A stretch of DNA of 45,323 nt from an uncultured Chlorobiaceae bacterium (GCA_903824295.1 CAIJWE010000095.1:1-45323); one strand, 5' to 3'. Positions 32,928 through 41,759 are shown, counted from the first letter of the stretch. The notes: a model not told the origin generated them from the sequence alone. Numbers and translations: made by a program.

Positions 32928-34253
32928 ATGCCGGAAAACACATCAAACCTTCAATCGGCGTTATATTGGTTGCGCACCATTATTCTTGATCGCCTGGACA
33001 CGCATTTCAAGGAAAATAAGGAGATTGAAATTGTACCGTTCGCATGTTATGCGGAAGAATCCGGGCTGCCAAAGTTTTTCGAAGCGTATAAGCCTGGTAT
33101 CATTGAATTTGTTCTATTTTTGCTTGCCCTGGCCCCCCACATTCAGCCTGTTTTTTTAAACCAGATCATTGCTGAACACTTGCCGGAAGGTGGAGATTTT
33201 CCGGAATTTGGCGGGGTTAAAGGCACGAACTACCGGGGAATTCTCCCTACCGGTGAAACGGCGCAGTTTATTCTTGCTGGTGATGATCTTGAAAAACGCA
33301 TTGAGGTACAGCGCATCCTTGGCAGTGAGCACTGGTTTGCCAAACAGCATATTCTCTGGCTGGAGTCTGTACGTGAAGGTGAACCGGCGATGAGCGGTCG
33401 GCTGATGCTCAATCCGGAGGTCGTTGAAGAGCTTACCATCGGCACGGTCAGCAAACCGCAGTTCAGTATGGAGTTTCCGGCTGAATACATTGAGACTGAG
33501 ATGGAGTGGAATGACCTTGTGTTGCCTTCAGGCACCTTGCAGCAGATCCGTGAAATTGACAACTGGATTACCCATAACGACACGCTGCTGAATGAATGGG
33601 GGATGAAAAAAAAGATTAAACCGGGATACCGGGCCCTGTTTTATGGACCGCCGGGAACAGGCAAAACCCTGACGGCATCCCTGCTGGGCAAGCAGACAGG
33701 AAAAGATGTTTTTCGTATCGATTTGTCGCGAGTTGTATCAAAATACATTGGAGAGACCGAAAAAAACCTGTCAAGACTTTTCGAAAAGGCTGAAAATAAA
33801 AACTGGATCCTCTTTTTTGATGAAGCTGATGCACTTTTCGGCAAGCGGACAGAAATCCATGACGCTCACGACAAGTATGCCAATCAGGAGGTGGCCTATC
33901 TGTTACAGCGTATTGAGAACTACAACGGTCTTGTCATTCTTGCCTCGAACCGCCGAAGCAATATTGATGAAGCATTTGCCCGTCGATTCCAGGTGATTAT
34001 TCACTTTCCAATGCCAAAGGCAGATGAGCGGCATAAAATATGGATGAAGACACTGCCACCCCAAATGAAGTTTGATACCGATATCGACTGGCAGAAAATA
34101 GCCACACGGTTTGAACTTTCCGGTGCGGGGATACTGAGTGTTGTGCATTATTGCGCAGTCGAATCGTTGGCAAATCCTCACGAACCACTCAATACGATAT
34201 GGCTTGAAAACGCAATCATTCGGGAATTTATCAAAGAGGGAAAGGTGGTTTAG
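32928..34253 (+). CDS. AAA+ ATPase of the eCIS, Afp15/Pvc15-like
   Basis: A 441-aa protein with an eCIS-specific N-terminal region (~1-200) and one AAA+ module. Walker A is GPPGTGKT at 240-247, Walker B 'ILFFDEADALFG' has Asp298-Glu299, sensor 1 is 'LVILASNRRSNIDEAFARRF' (Asn and arginine-finger region), then 'FPMPKADERHKIW'. All catalytic residues are present. Afp15/Pvc15 ATPases are needed for particle assembly or cargo loading and are not part of the finished particle. It is the last gene of the eCIS set. recB starts only 3 nt after its stop, and the AAAGGTGG ribosome binding site of recB lies inside its final codons. Confidence 0.94.
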   Translation: MPENTSNLQSALYWLRTIILDRLDTHFKENKEIEIVPFACYAEESGLPKFFEAYKPGIIEFVLFLLALAPHIQPVFLNQIIAEHLPEGGDFPEFGGVKGTNYRGILPTGETAQFILAGDDLEKRIEVQRILGSEHWFAKQHILWLESVREGEPAMSGRLMLNPEVVEELTIGTVSKPQFSMEFPAEYIETEMEWNDLVLPSGTLQQIREIDNWITHNDTLLNEWGMKKKIKPGYRALFYGPPGTGKTLTASLLGKQTGKDVFRIDLSRVVSKYIGETEKNLSRLFEKAENKNWILFFDEADALFGKRTEIHDAHDKYANQEVAYLLQRIENYNGLVILASNRRSNIDEAFARRFQVIIHFPMPKADERHKIWMKTLPPQMKFDTDIDWQKIATRFELSGAGILSVVHYCAVESLANPHEPLNTIWLENAIIREFIKEGKVV

Positions 34254-34256
34254 TTT

Positions 34257-37200
34257 ATGAAAACACTGAACCATGCCACTGTCGCACTCTCCGGCATCAA
34301 CCTCATTGAGGCGAGCGCCGGGACGGGGAAGACCTATGCAATCGCTTCGCTCTACCTGCGACTGCTGGTGGAGCGTGAGCTTCTGCCGGAAGAGATTCTT
34401 GTGGTGACCTATACCGAGGCGGCAACACAGGAGCTTCGTTCGAGAATCCGCAACCGTATCCGTGAGGCGCTTGAGGTGATGGAGGGGTGCGACACCAAAG
34501 ATGCCTTTCTCGAAGGGCTCTATGAAAAAGCCTCTCTGACCGGCCTGAAAAAAGTTCGGGATATGCTTGAACGGGCGCTTGGCGCCTTTGACACCGCTTC
34601 GATTTTCACCATTCATGGCTTCTGTTTGCGGGCGTTGCAGGATAACGCCTTTGAGAGTGGTTCGCTCTACGATACCGAACTGGTGACCGATCAGACAGAG
34701 CTGCTTCGCGATATTGTGGAGGATTTCTGGAGGATGCACTTTTTTCGGGAGCCTGCGCCGCTTCTTGGCTATACGCTGCGGAACCGCCAATCGCCAGCCA
34801 CCTTTATTTCGCTGCTGAAGAATCTTCATGCGGGAACGGGGGTTGAGGTTATCCCTGACTTCAGTGAAGAGCAGATAGTGGTGCTCGACCGGGAGTGCAG
34901 TGCCGCATATAAGGAGATAAGTGCTCTCTGGGAGCGTGAACGTGACAGCATTACGGAGCTGTTGAGAACAAGCAAGGGGCTGAAGCGCTCGCAGGAGACC
35001 TATCGGGCCGATCTGCTTGAGCCGCTCTTTGCCGATATGGATGATTTTGTCGCCGGTGGCAACCCCTGTGACCTTTTTGGTGACTTCAAAAAGTTTACCG
35101 CAAACGCCATCAGTGAAGGGACGAAGTTAAAGAACATTCCGCCTGACCACCCTCTCTTCGGGAGCTGTCAGCGGCTCCAGGATGCGGTGCAGAGCCGTTT
35201 TCTTGCACTCAAGGCTGAGCTGGTTCGATTTTACCGCAAAAGCCTCCCGCTGCGCAAGCGGGTGAGCAATATCCGCTTTTTTGACGACCTGCTCGAAGAT
35301 CTCTACCGTGCGCTTCTCTCTGATGGAGGAGGAGCACTTCTTGCCGGACTGCTCCGAGCAAAGTACCGGGCGGCGCTCATCGACGAGTTTCAGGATACTG
35401 ATCCGGTGCAGTATGAGATTTTCAGGTCAATCTACGCAGGCTCCAACTTGCCGCTCTTTCTTATCGGCGACCCCAAGCAGGCGATCTACAGCTTTCGAGG
35501 GGCCGATATTTTTGCCTACATGCGGGCAGCCCGAGAGGTGAGTGAGGAGCGTCGTTTTACCCTGACGGATAACTGGCGCTCTTCGCCGCCGCTGCTGGAT
35601 GCTTTCAACACCCTCTTCGACAACGATCGGCGCCCTTTTCTGTACGATGAAATTCTCTACCACCCCCTTGCTGCGGGCAACCGTGAGCAAAAGGAGAGTG
35701 GGGATGCTGCCGGGAGTGAGCCGATGCAGCTCTGGCTGATGGACTCCAGTGATCAAAAGAGCGGCATGTTGACCGTTGAGGAGGCCGGTACCATTGCCTC
35801 CAACGCGGTGGCCGGTGAAATTGTTCGCATCCTGCAGGATGGTTCTACCCTTGCAGGCGGCAAACCCCTTGCCGCTGGTGATATTGCGGTGATTGTGCGT
35901 ACCCATCGGCAGGCGGCTACGGTGCTCAAGGCGCTGAGTAGTTGCGGCATTTCGGGGGTGATGCGGAGCGACAAGAGTATTTTTGAGACGAGGGAGGCCG
36001 AAGAGGTGCGCAGCTTGCTCTCTGCCCTTGGCGATCCCGCGAATGAAGCGAAGGTACGGGCGGCTCTGGTGACCGATCTTCTTGGCCGCTCAGGCAACGA
36101 TATTGCGGAGTTGCTGGATGATGAGCTTTTGTGGACGGAGTGTTTAAGGGAGTTCCGCAACTACCATGAGCTTTGGCTTTTGCGGGGATCGATGGTGATG
36201 AGCCGCGAGCTGATGGCCCGAGAGGGGATTCGCGGGCGCCTGCTTGGCTACGCGGACGGGGAGAGGCGGCTGACCAATATCCTTCACTGTTTTGAGCTGC
36301 TCCACCGCGAGGAGCATGAGCGGGGTGTGGGCATGGAGGGGCTTATTGCCTGGTTCAGCGAGCGGCTCGGGACGGAGTGTGAGCAGGATGAACATCAGAT
36401 CCGTCTTGAAACTGATGAGGCGGCGGTGAAGATTGTTACCGTCCATGTCAGCAAGGGGCTTGAGTATCCGGTGGTTTTCTGCCCATTTCTCTGGAGCGGG
36501 TCGAACCAGAAGGGTGATGTGGTCATGTTCCACGACGAACATTGGCATCTTGTGAAGGATTTCGGCTCTGCGGATGTTGATTGTCATCGCTCGCTGGCAG
36601 GGAAAGAGTCGCTGGCCGAAAGCCTGCGGCTGCTTTATGTGGCCCTTACCAGAGCGAAGTACCGCTGCTATCTTTTTGCAGGAAAGACTCGTGCGGAGAG
36701 CTCTTCGATCAACTACCTGCTCCACGCTTCCAGCAATACACGGTTGGCCGAAAATCAGGCAACCGCGCTTGCTTTTGAGATGAAGGCGATGACGACTGAG
36801 AGTATGGCTGGTCAGTTGCAGACGCTTGCCGGGAGCTCAGGTGGCACAATCGGTTTCAGTCGGATGATGCGCACGGATGTTGATGGCAGCGCACCCTTTT
36901 ACCGAATAACAGCACCGGCAGGCAGTGAGCGGCCGAACCTGCGAAGCTTCAGCAGAACCCTTGATACCAGTTGGAGGGTATCAAGCTTTACCTCATTCAG
37001 TCGCCACGACTCCGGGCGAGAGCAACAGAGCGCTGAACTTCCTGATCGCGATGAGTCAGGTATGACGGGCGGGCGGCCAAATACCGCCGTCGCTGGAGAG
37101 AGCATTTTTACCTTTCCCAAAGGAGCGCAGGCGGGCATCTTCATGCACGGAATTTTTGAAAAGCTCGATTTTGCCTCTCCCTCAGAGGAGGCGATCAGTG

Positions 37201-37841
37201 AGCTTGTCGCACGCGGGCTTGCACGCTATGGCTATGCTTTGGATTGGCAGCCGCATATCACGAAAATGGTGCACAACGTCCTTGGGACGCCCCTTTCACA
37301 CACCGGCTTTACGCTTGGCGCACTTCGCAAAGGATCCTGGAGCACGGAGTTGGAGTTTTTTTTCCCACTTCGCTTTATCAACTCCTCCCGGTTGGCGGAT
37401 ATTCTGAGATACCAAGGCCTTCTCTCCGGTGGCGTTGATCTTGCCCTCCTTGCCGAGTCACTGCAATTCAAACCGGTCAGGGGAATGCTTATGGGCTTCA
37501 TGGATATGGTTTTTGAGCAGGATGGCTGCTACTACCTGCTCGACTGGAAATCAAACCATCTTGGAAACAGCCTTGACGATTACGGGCAGGATGCCATGAG
37601 GCAGGCCATGCAAAAAAACCTTTATCCACTGCAATACCTGCTCTATACGGTGGCGCTCAACCGTTACCTTGCCTTGCGGGTTGAAAACTACCGTTACAGC
37701 AGCCATTTTGGTGGTGTGATCTATGTATTTCTGCGCGGAGTGAGCATGGTGCATGGTGAGGGCAGAGGCTTTTACCGTGAAGTACCCCCCGAAGGGCTGA
37801 TTGAAGAGCTGACCAATCTGTTGATAGAGAAAAAAGGATAG
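34257..37841 (+). CDS. recB: RecBCD helicase-nuclease, beta subunit RecB
   Basis: A 1194-aa UvrD-type 3'-5' helicase fused to the RecB nuclease domain (E. coli 1180 aa). Walker A is ASAGTGKT at 19-26, 'FTIHGFCLRAL' is motif Ia region, Walker B 'LIDEFQDTDPVQYEIF' has Asp376-Glu377, motif III is 'LIGDPKQAIYSFRGAD' near 405, motif V is 'VTVHVSKGLEYPVVF', and motif VI is 'LLYVALTRAKYR'. The nuclease residues align with E. coli D1067/D1080/K1082: 'GFMDMVF' gives Asp1083 and 'LLDWKSN' gives Asp1096 and Lys1098, with the same spacing. It is tightly packed between the eCIS ATPase (3-nt gap) and recD (3-nt gap). recC is 29 kb upstream. Confidence 0.96.
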   Translation: MKTLNHATVALSGINLIEASAGTGKTYAIASLYLRLLVERELLPEEILVVTYTEAATQELRSRIRNRIREALEVMEGCDTKDAFLEGLYEKASLTGLKKVRDMLERALGAFDTASIFTIHGFCLRALQDNAFESGSLYDTELVTDQTELLRDIVEDFWRMHFFREPAPLLGYTLRNRQSPATFISLLKNLHAGTGVEVIPDFSEEQIVVLDRECSAAYKEISALWERERDSITELLRTSKGLKRSQETYRADLLEPLFADMDDFVAGGNPCDLFGDFKKFTANAISEGTKLKNIPPDHPLFGSCQRLQDAVQSRFLALKAELVRFYRKSLPLRKRVSNIRFFDDLLEDLYRALLSDGGGALLAGLLRAKYRAALIDEFQDTDPVQYEIFRSIYAGSNLPLFLIGDPKQAIYSFRGADIFAYMRAAREVSEERRFTLTDNWRSSPPLLDAFNTLFDNDRRPFLYDEILYHPLAAGNREQKESGDAAGSEPMQLWLMDSSDQKSGMLTVEEAGTIASNAVAGEIVRILQDGSTLAGGKPLAAGDIAVIVRTHRQAATVLKALSSCGISGVMRSDKSIFETREAEEVRSLLSALGDPANEAKVRAALVTDLLGRSGNDIAELLDDELLWTECLREFRNYHELWLLRGSMVMSRELMAREGIRGRLLGYADGERRLTNILHCFELLHREEHERGVGMEGLIAWFSERLGTECEQDEHQIRLETDEAAVKIVTVHVSKGLEYPVVFCPFLWSGSNQKGDVVMFHDEHWHLVKDFGSADVDCHRSLAGKESLAESLRLLYVALTRAKYRCYLFAGKTRAESSSINYLLHASSNTRLAENQATALAFEMKAMTTESMAGQLQTLAGSSGGTIGFSRMMRTDVDGSAPFYRITAPAGSERPNLRSFSRTLDTSWRVSSFTSFSRHDSGREQQSAELPDRDESGMTGGRPNTAVAGESIFTFPKGAQAGIFMHGIFEKLDFASPSEEAISELVARGLARYGYALDWQPHITKMVHNVLGTPLSHTGFTLGALRKGSWSTELEFFFPLRFINSSRLADILRYQGLLSGGVDLALLAESLQFKPVRGMLMGFMDMVFEQDGCYYLLDWKSNHLGNSLDDYGQDAMRQAMQKNLYPLQYLLYTVALNRYLALRVENYRYSSHFGGVIYVFLRGVSMVHGEGRGFYREVPPEGLIEELTNLLIEKKG

Positions 37842-37844
37842 GAG

Positions 37845-39572
37845 ATGAGCATCGAGTATCAGGAGCGGGTAATCGACCGCCATTTTGCGACATTTATCTG
37901 TTGCCAGGCCATTGGAGAGGTGAGCGATCTCTTCCGTCTTGTTGTCTCTCTTGCAAGCAGCGCTATCGGGAAGGGTAGCAGTTGTTTGAACCTTGTCGAT
38001 ATTGAGGGTGAGAGCTATGTGGTTGAGAAGAGGGAGTTTATCATGCCCCGATTTGAGGTGCTGCGGGAGCTTGTGATGAGCAGCTCTGTCGTCGGTTTGC
38101 CGGGAGGGCAGCTTCGCCCATTGGTGCTTGATGGTTCCGGGCGCCTCTACCTTTACCGTTACTGGCATTATGAGCAGGAGCTTGCGAGAATAGTGCTGCA
38201 AAAGGCAGGAGCCATCTCCGCCAATATCGATGAAGCACTCCTGCTTGATGGTCTTGCCCGACTCTTTCCGGGGAGTGGCGACGACGAGCCTGACCGTCAG
38301 AAAGAGGCGGCTGTTGCTGCCATGCACAGGCAGTTCAGCGTGATTTCCGGCGCTCCAGGAACTGGTAAAACATCAACGGTTGTCCGTATTCTTGCCTTGC
38401 TGCTTGAGCAGGATAGGGGTCGCAGGCAGCGGATTGCCATGGCCGCCCCCACAGGAAAGGCTGCAGCTCGGCTGAAAAAATCAATAAACGATATCAAGAA
38501 CTCTCTTGATTGCTCTTGTGAGGTCAAAGCCGCGATTCCCGATGATGTCGTCACCATTCATCGCCTTCTTGGTACGCTCTCAGGGTCGGCCCGTTTTCGC
38601 CATTCGGCCAAAAATCCTCTTCCTTTCGATACGGTTATCGTTGATGAGGCCTCAATGGTTGCGTTGCCGATGATGAGCGCCCTCGTCGCTGCTCTCAGGC
38701 CCGATGCACGCCTTGTTCTTCTTGGTGACCGTGATCAGCTCTCCTCGGTTGAGCCTGGATCGGTGCTTGGAGATCTTTGCCGTGCCGGAGCAGAAAACCT
38801 GACGTCACCATTGAGCGGCTCGCTGGTCATGCTCGAAAAAAATTATCGCTTTCAGGCTGGGAGCGGTATTGCCGAAATAAGCCGGGCCGTTAACGCCGGG
38901 CTGGAGGGTGAGGCGCTGGAACTCCTGAAAAGTAGTGAGGGTGGGATCTTCTGGCAGAAGTTACCCGTCCGTGAAGAGCTGCAGAGTACCCTGGCAAAAA
39001 AAGTGGTCGAGGGATATCGGGGATATCTTGAGGCAACTTCACCCCTGGAGGCGCTGGAGCAGTTTGATTGTTTCAGGCTGCTCTGCGCCCTTCGTGAAGG
39101 CACTTACGGTGTGGGTGGCTTGAACCATACCGTCGAGAACATTCTTGCCCGTGAGGGGCTGATAAGCCTGAAAAACAGCTTCTACCGTGGCCGGCCCCTG
39201 ATGATCACGGTCAACAACCATGCAATGCGTCTCTTCAATGGTGATACCGGCATACTGTTCCCCGATTCGGAACATGGAGGGGAGCTCAGGGCCTTTTTTC
39301 CTGCCCCCGACGGGGGTGTCAGAAGCATTGCGCCGGAACGCTTGCCGCTGCATGAAACAGCCTATGCCATAACCATCCATAAAAGCCAGGGTTCGGAGTT
39401 TGGGCGGGTGCTGATGATGTTGCCTCCGGTTGATGGGGAGCTGATGACCAGGGAGTTGCTCTATACCGGTATCACAAGGGCGAAAGAGAGTGTGGAAATT
39501 TGGGCGAATGAGGAGGTATTTTCTGCGGCAGTCAGAAAAAAAACAAAAAGAAGCTCCGGTTTTGATTTTTAA
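37845..39572 (+). CDS. recD: RecBCD helicase, alpha subunit RecD
   Basis: A 575-aa 5'-3' SF1B helicase (E. coli RecD 608 aa). Walker A is GAPGTGKT at 169-176, 'AAPTGKAAARLKKSI' is motif Ia, 'TIHRLLGT' follows, and Walker B 'VIVDEASM' has Asp267-Glu268. Then come 'RLVLLGDRDQLSSVEPGSVL' (motif III), 'AITIHKSQGSEFGRVLMMLP' (motif V) and 'LLYTGITRAKESVEIW' (motif VI). The N-terminal ~120 residues are the RecC-binding region and vary between species. A good ribosome binding site (GGATAGGAG) overlaps the recB stop, so recB and recD are translationally linked. Confidence 0.96.
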   Translation: MSIEYQERVIDRHFATFICCQAIGEVSDLFRLVVSLASSAIGKGSSCLNLVDIEGESYVVEKREFIMPRFEVLRELVMSSSVVGLPGGQLRPLVLDGSGRLYLYRYWHYEQELARIVLQKAGAISANIDEALLLDGLARLFPGSGDDEPDRQKEAAVAAMHRQFSVISGAPGTGKTSTVVRILALLLEQDRGRRQRIAMAAPTGKAAARLKKSINDIKNSLDCSCEVKAAIPDDVVTIHRLLGTLSGSARFRHSAKNPLPFDTVIVDEASMVALPMMSALVAALRPDARLVLLGDRDQLSSVEPGSVLGDLCRAGAENLTSPLSGSLVMLEKNYRFQAGSGIAEISRAVNAGLEGEALELLKSSEGGIFWQKLPVREELQSTLAKKVVEGYRGYLEATSPLEALEQFDCFRLLCALREGTYGVGGLNHTVENILAREGLISLKNSFYRGRPLMITVNNHAMRLFNGDTGILFPDSEHGGELRAFFPAPDGGVRSIAPERLPLHETAYAITIHKSQGSEFGRVLMMLPPVDGELMTRELLYTGITRAKESVEIWANEEVFSAAVRKKTKRSSGFDF

Positions 39573-39724
39573 TACTTTTTGTGCGCAGGAAATAAGGGAA
39601 ATGATCGTCATAAGTTACAGAGGCCGGAAGTGACCGGAAATATGTCGGTGGAGCAGGCCTCTTACTTACAACAGTTTTGAAAAGTTTTGATCACTGAACA
39701 ATATCGTCAAACAGGAGAATCGCA

Positions 39725-40264
39725 ATGAAAAAACAGATCTGGCTGGCTGCAGGAATTGCAGGAATGCTTCTTGGCAGTCCCGCTGCTCAAGCTGAAGTGA
39801 ATGTCCGTATCGGTGAGAGGGGAGACAGACCGCCCTCTTTTATGTTTGACAGACGGCCGAATTTTCTCAACATACCCAATCTTGGCTTTTCAGTATCAAT
39901 AGGAAGTTCTGAGGATATAATCAGTTACGGTAACCGTTACTACATTAATCATAATGGTCGCTGGTATGTCGCTTACAATTATCGCGGACCGTGGATGCTG
40001 GTGCGTGAAGGAAAGCTTCCGAGGCAGATAAGACGTCACCGCTGGGATGATATAAGGAATTTCCGTGATGTAGAGTATCGTCGCCACGATAGGAGGAATC
40101 ACCGTGACCAGAACAATGATGGCGGCAGAGGCCCGAATGATGGCGGCAGAGGCTCGAATGATGGCGGCAGAGGTCCGAATGATGGCGGCAGAGGCCCGAA
40201 TGATGACGGCAGAGGCCCGAATGATGGTGGCAGAGGCCCGAATGATGGTGGCAGAAGAAACTGA
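39725..40264 (+). CDS. Secreted basic protein with C-terminal Gly/Asn/Asp repeats
   Basis: A 179-aa protein. The N-terminus is a clear Sec signal peptide (MKKQIWLAAGIAGMLLGSPA, cleavage probably after AQA near residue 23). The mature part has 'GFSVSIGSSEDIISYGNRYY', 'NGRWYVAYNYRGPWMLV' and an Arg-rich 'RQIRRHRWDDIRNFRDVEYR'. It then has seven 7-residue repeats (NDGGRGP, residues 131-179). CAGGAG precedes the ATG. The 'YG.RYY...NGRW..A...RG.W' core is shared with the minus-strand protein at 40799. Function is unknown; periplasmic or surface location is inferred from the signal peptide. Confidence 0.85.
   Translation: MKKQIWLAAGIAGMLLGSPAAQAEVNVRIGERGDRPPSFMFDRRPNFLNIPNLGFSVSIGSSEDIISYGNRYYINHNGRWYVAYNYRGPWMLVREGKLPRQIRRHRWDDIRNFRDVEYRRHDRRNHRDQNNDGGRGPNDGGRGSNDGGRGPNDGGRGPNDDGRGPNDGGRGPNDGGRRN
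40115..40261 (+). repeat. Seven 21-bp tandem repeats encoding NDGGRGP
   Basis: Seven in-frame 21-bp units of the form AATGATGGCGGCAGAGGCCCG with a few substitutions (one unit has GRGS, one NDDGRGP, the last ends GRRN) form the 3' end of the secreted-protein gene. Copy number is likely to vary by slippage. Confidence 0.95.
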
Positions 40265-40333
40265 TTGAATACTCCCGCTATGTGCATAGGGAACGTTGCT
40301 GATTCAGGCCGGTGAATAATAACCGAGTTTTTT

Positions 40334-40379
40334 CTGAAAACAGAAAGAGGGAGCAAAAGCTCCCTCTTTCTGTTTTCAG
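40334..40379. terminator. Bidirectional terminator between convergent genes
   Basis: A perfect 21-bp inverted repeat (40334-40354 and 40359-40379) with an AAAA loop. The core stem GAGGGAGC/GCTCCCTC is followed on either strand by TTTCTGTTTT, so each strand reads as a GC stem plus U-rich tract. It lies between the + strand gene ending at 40264 and the - strand gene ending at 40408. Confidence 0.85.
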
Positions 40380-40407
40380 CATCATTCAGGCACTGCAACG
40401 TAACCTC

Positions 40408-40689
40408 TTACAGCCTTATATAGACGCCACTCCGACGATCATCGTGGTGGTGATGATGCCGCCGTCTTCTCTCTTCCTCACGCCACCGCCGTCTTCTCTC
40501 TTCGCGCTCATACCAAGCCCTGTCACGCCGATGGTCATGGCGGTATCTGTCATAACGGTATCCGTCATATCGACGATAGTCGCCATGACGATGCTCAAAA
40601 CCATCATCGTAGTGTGCCTGAGCGGTAAACTGCGGCATACCGAGCAGCATTCCTGTAACTCCTGCAATCAGCCAGAATTTTTTTTTCAT
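40408..40689 (-). CDS. Small secreted Arg/His-rich protein
   Basis: A 93-aa protein. Signal peptide MKKKFWLIAGVTGMLLGMPQ with probable cleavage after AQA (~residue 25). The mature ~68 residues are extremely rich in Arg, His, Tyr and Asp ('RRYDGYRYDRYRHDHRRDRA', 'RRRRHHHHHDD'). The signal peptide closely resembles those of the two neighbouring secreted proteins, but the core motifs are missing. The ribosome binding site is GGAG before the ATG. A metal-binding or polyanion-binding role would fit the composition but is not shown. Confidence 0.75.
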   Translation of the reverse strand: MKKKFWLIAGVTGMLLGMPQFTAQAHYDDGFEHRHGDYRRYDGYRYDRYRHDHRRDRAWYEREERRRRWREEERRRRHHHHHDDRRSGVYIRL

Positions 40690-40798
40690 CGGTCATCTCC
40701 GTTAATAAGGTTTTTTTACTGCTTTTTGATTCACATAAAGAAAACCACAAACAAATTTCACCTTGCCATAAGCGTATACATACCACGTTCACGAAGCG

Positions 40799-41413
40799 TT
40801 ACCTTGAGCCAGAACGGTCGCCATCTCTGTAACCATCACCATCTCTGCGGCCATCACCATCTCTGCGGCCATCACCATCTCTGCGGCCATCACCGTCTCT
40901 GCGGCCATCACCGTCTCTGCGGCCATCACCGTCTCTGCGGACGCCATCACCATCTCTGCGGACGCCATCACCGTATCTACCTCCATCTCTATAGTGGCGA
41001 TCATGGCGTCGATTCAAATCATCCCAGTATCTGCGGTCATGATGGCGATACTCGTTATCACGGTATCTCCATATATCATTAAATCGATGCCTTCTTATCC
41101 TGTAAGGAAGATCGTAATCCATGATCAGGATCCAGTCTCCACGAAAGTCACGAGCCATGAACCAGCGACCATCACGATGCAAGTAATAGCGGTCGCCGTA
41201 ATAGATAATGTCATAGGGAGATCCTATGGAGACTGAAAAACCTCGTTCCGGCAGGTAGATAAAGTCCGGACGCCTGTCAAAAATAAAATCCCGTCTATGG
41301 TGACCCCTCTCTCCAACACCGATACGTATGCCAACTTCCGCTTGAGCCGCAGTTGGCGGAGTGGCCAAACACATCCCGGCAATTCCAGCAACCAGCCAGA
41401 TATTTTTTTTCAT
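40799..41413 (-). CDS. Secreted basic protein with C-terminal RRDGDG repeats, paralogue of the 39725 gene
   Basis: A 204-aa protein from the ATG at 41413-41411 (MKKNIWLVAG), chosen because AAGGGAG lies 7 nt upstream; longer in-frame starts up to 41485 lack a signal-peptide-like beginning. Signal peptide, then 'GFSVSIGSPYDIIYYGDRYY', 'DGRWFMARDFRGDWILI' and 'LPYRIRRHRFNDIWRYRDNE', all parallel to the protein encoded at 39725. The C-terminus is a run of RRDGDG units, a different repeat from that of its paralogue. Function is unknown. The pair probably arose by duplication, and their tails evolved separately. Confidence 0.82.
   Translation of the reverse strand: MKKNIWLVAGIAGMCLATPPTAAQAEVGIRIGVGERGHHRRDFIFDRRPDFIYLPERGFSVSIGSPYDIIYYGDRYYLHRDGRWFMARDFRGDWILIMDYDLPYRIRRHRFNDIWRYRDNEYRHHDRRYWDDLNRRHDRHYRDGGRYGDGVRRDGDGVRRDGDGRRDGDGRRDGDGRRDGDGRRDGDGRRDGDGYRDGDRSGSR
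40833..40961 (-). repeat. Tandem 18-bp (x6) and 21-bp repeats in the secreted-protein gene
   Basis: Six 18-bp units (40833-40940), each CCATCACC(A/G)TCTCTGCGG on the + strand, then a 21-bp variant with an extra ACG (40941-40961). They encode GRRDGD-type units and one GVRRDGD unit on the minus strand. The near identity implies recent expansion. Confidence 0.94.
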
Positions 41414-41759
41414 AGTCATTCTCCCTTTAAGATTTTGTTTAATAGTGATAACCCACCGACACTCTTTTCTCTTTAGAGCCATCAATCAACAATTGCCAAC
41501 AAGCCAGCATTGCTCTTTTTATTCCATTCGGATATGCAGCCGTAAAACGGCCAAAAATTCCGATCTTGACGAAAACGGTTCGAATGAAAAAAACAAATTA
41601 TGCGACAGGTGAGCAATAACAACCAATTAAAATATTTTGGACTATAATTCAATGTAATTAAGCGCAATTTAGTTCAACTGGTTCTAACTTTTTTTCAAGC
41701 ATACCGATTGTTCAGCAGATTCAGGGCCGGATCAATCGCATCCCGACACAAATGAATTG

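Noticed and set aside
7621-34253. Prophage or phage tail remnant (tailocin)
   Set aside because: DUF4255 cap, Afp14-type tape measure, AAA+ ATPase and DUF4157 cargo are eCIS hallmarks. No lysis genes, capsid, terminase or integrase were seen.
7621-34253. Type VI secretion system
   Set aside because: VgrG-like and PAAR-like proteins are present, but TssJ/L/M membrane-complex genes, TssB/C split sheath and ClpV are absent. The ATPase is of Afp15 type.
39619-39662. Terminator after recD (AGAGGCC / GGCCTCT)
   Set aside because: The 7-bp stem has a 30-nt loop and no U-run, so it is too weak to call.
40833-40961. CRISPR array
   Set aside because: Units of 18-21 bp are directly adjacent without unique spacers and lie in frame inside a signal-peptide-bearing gene.
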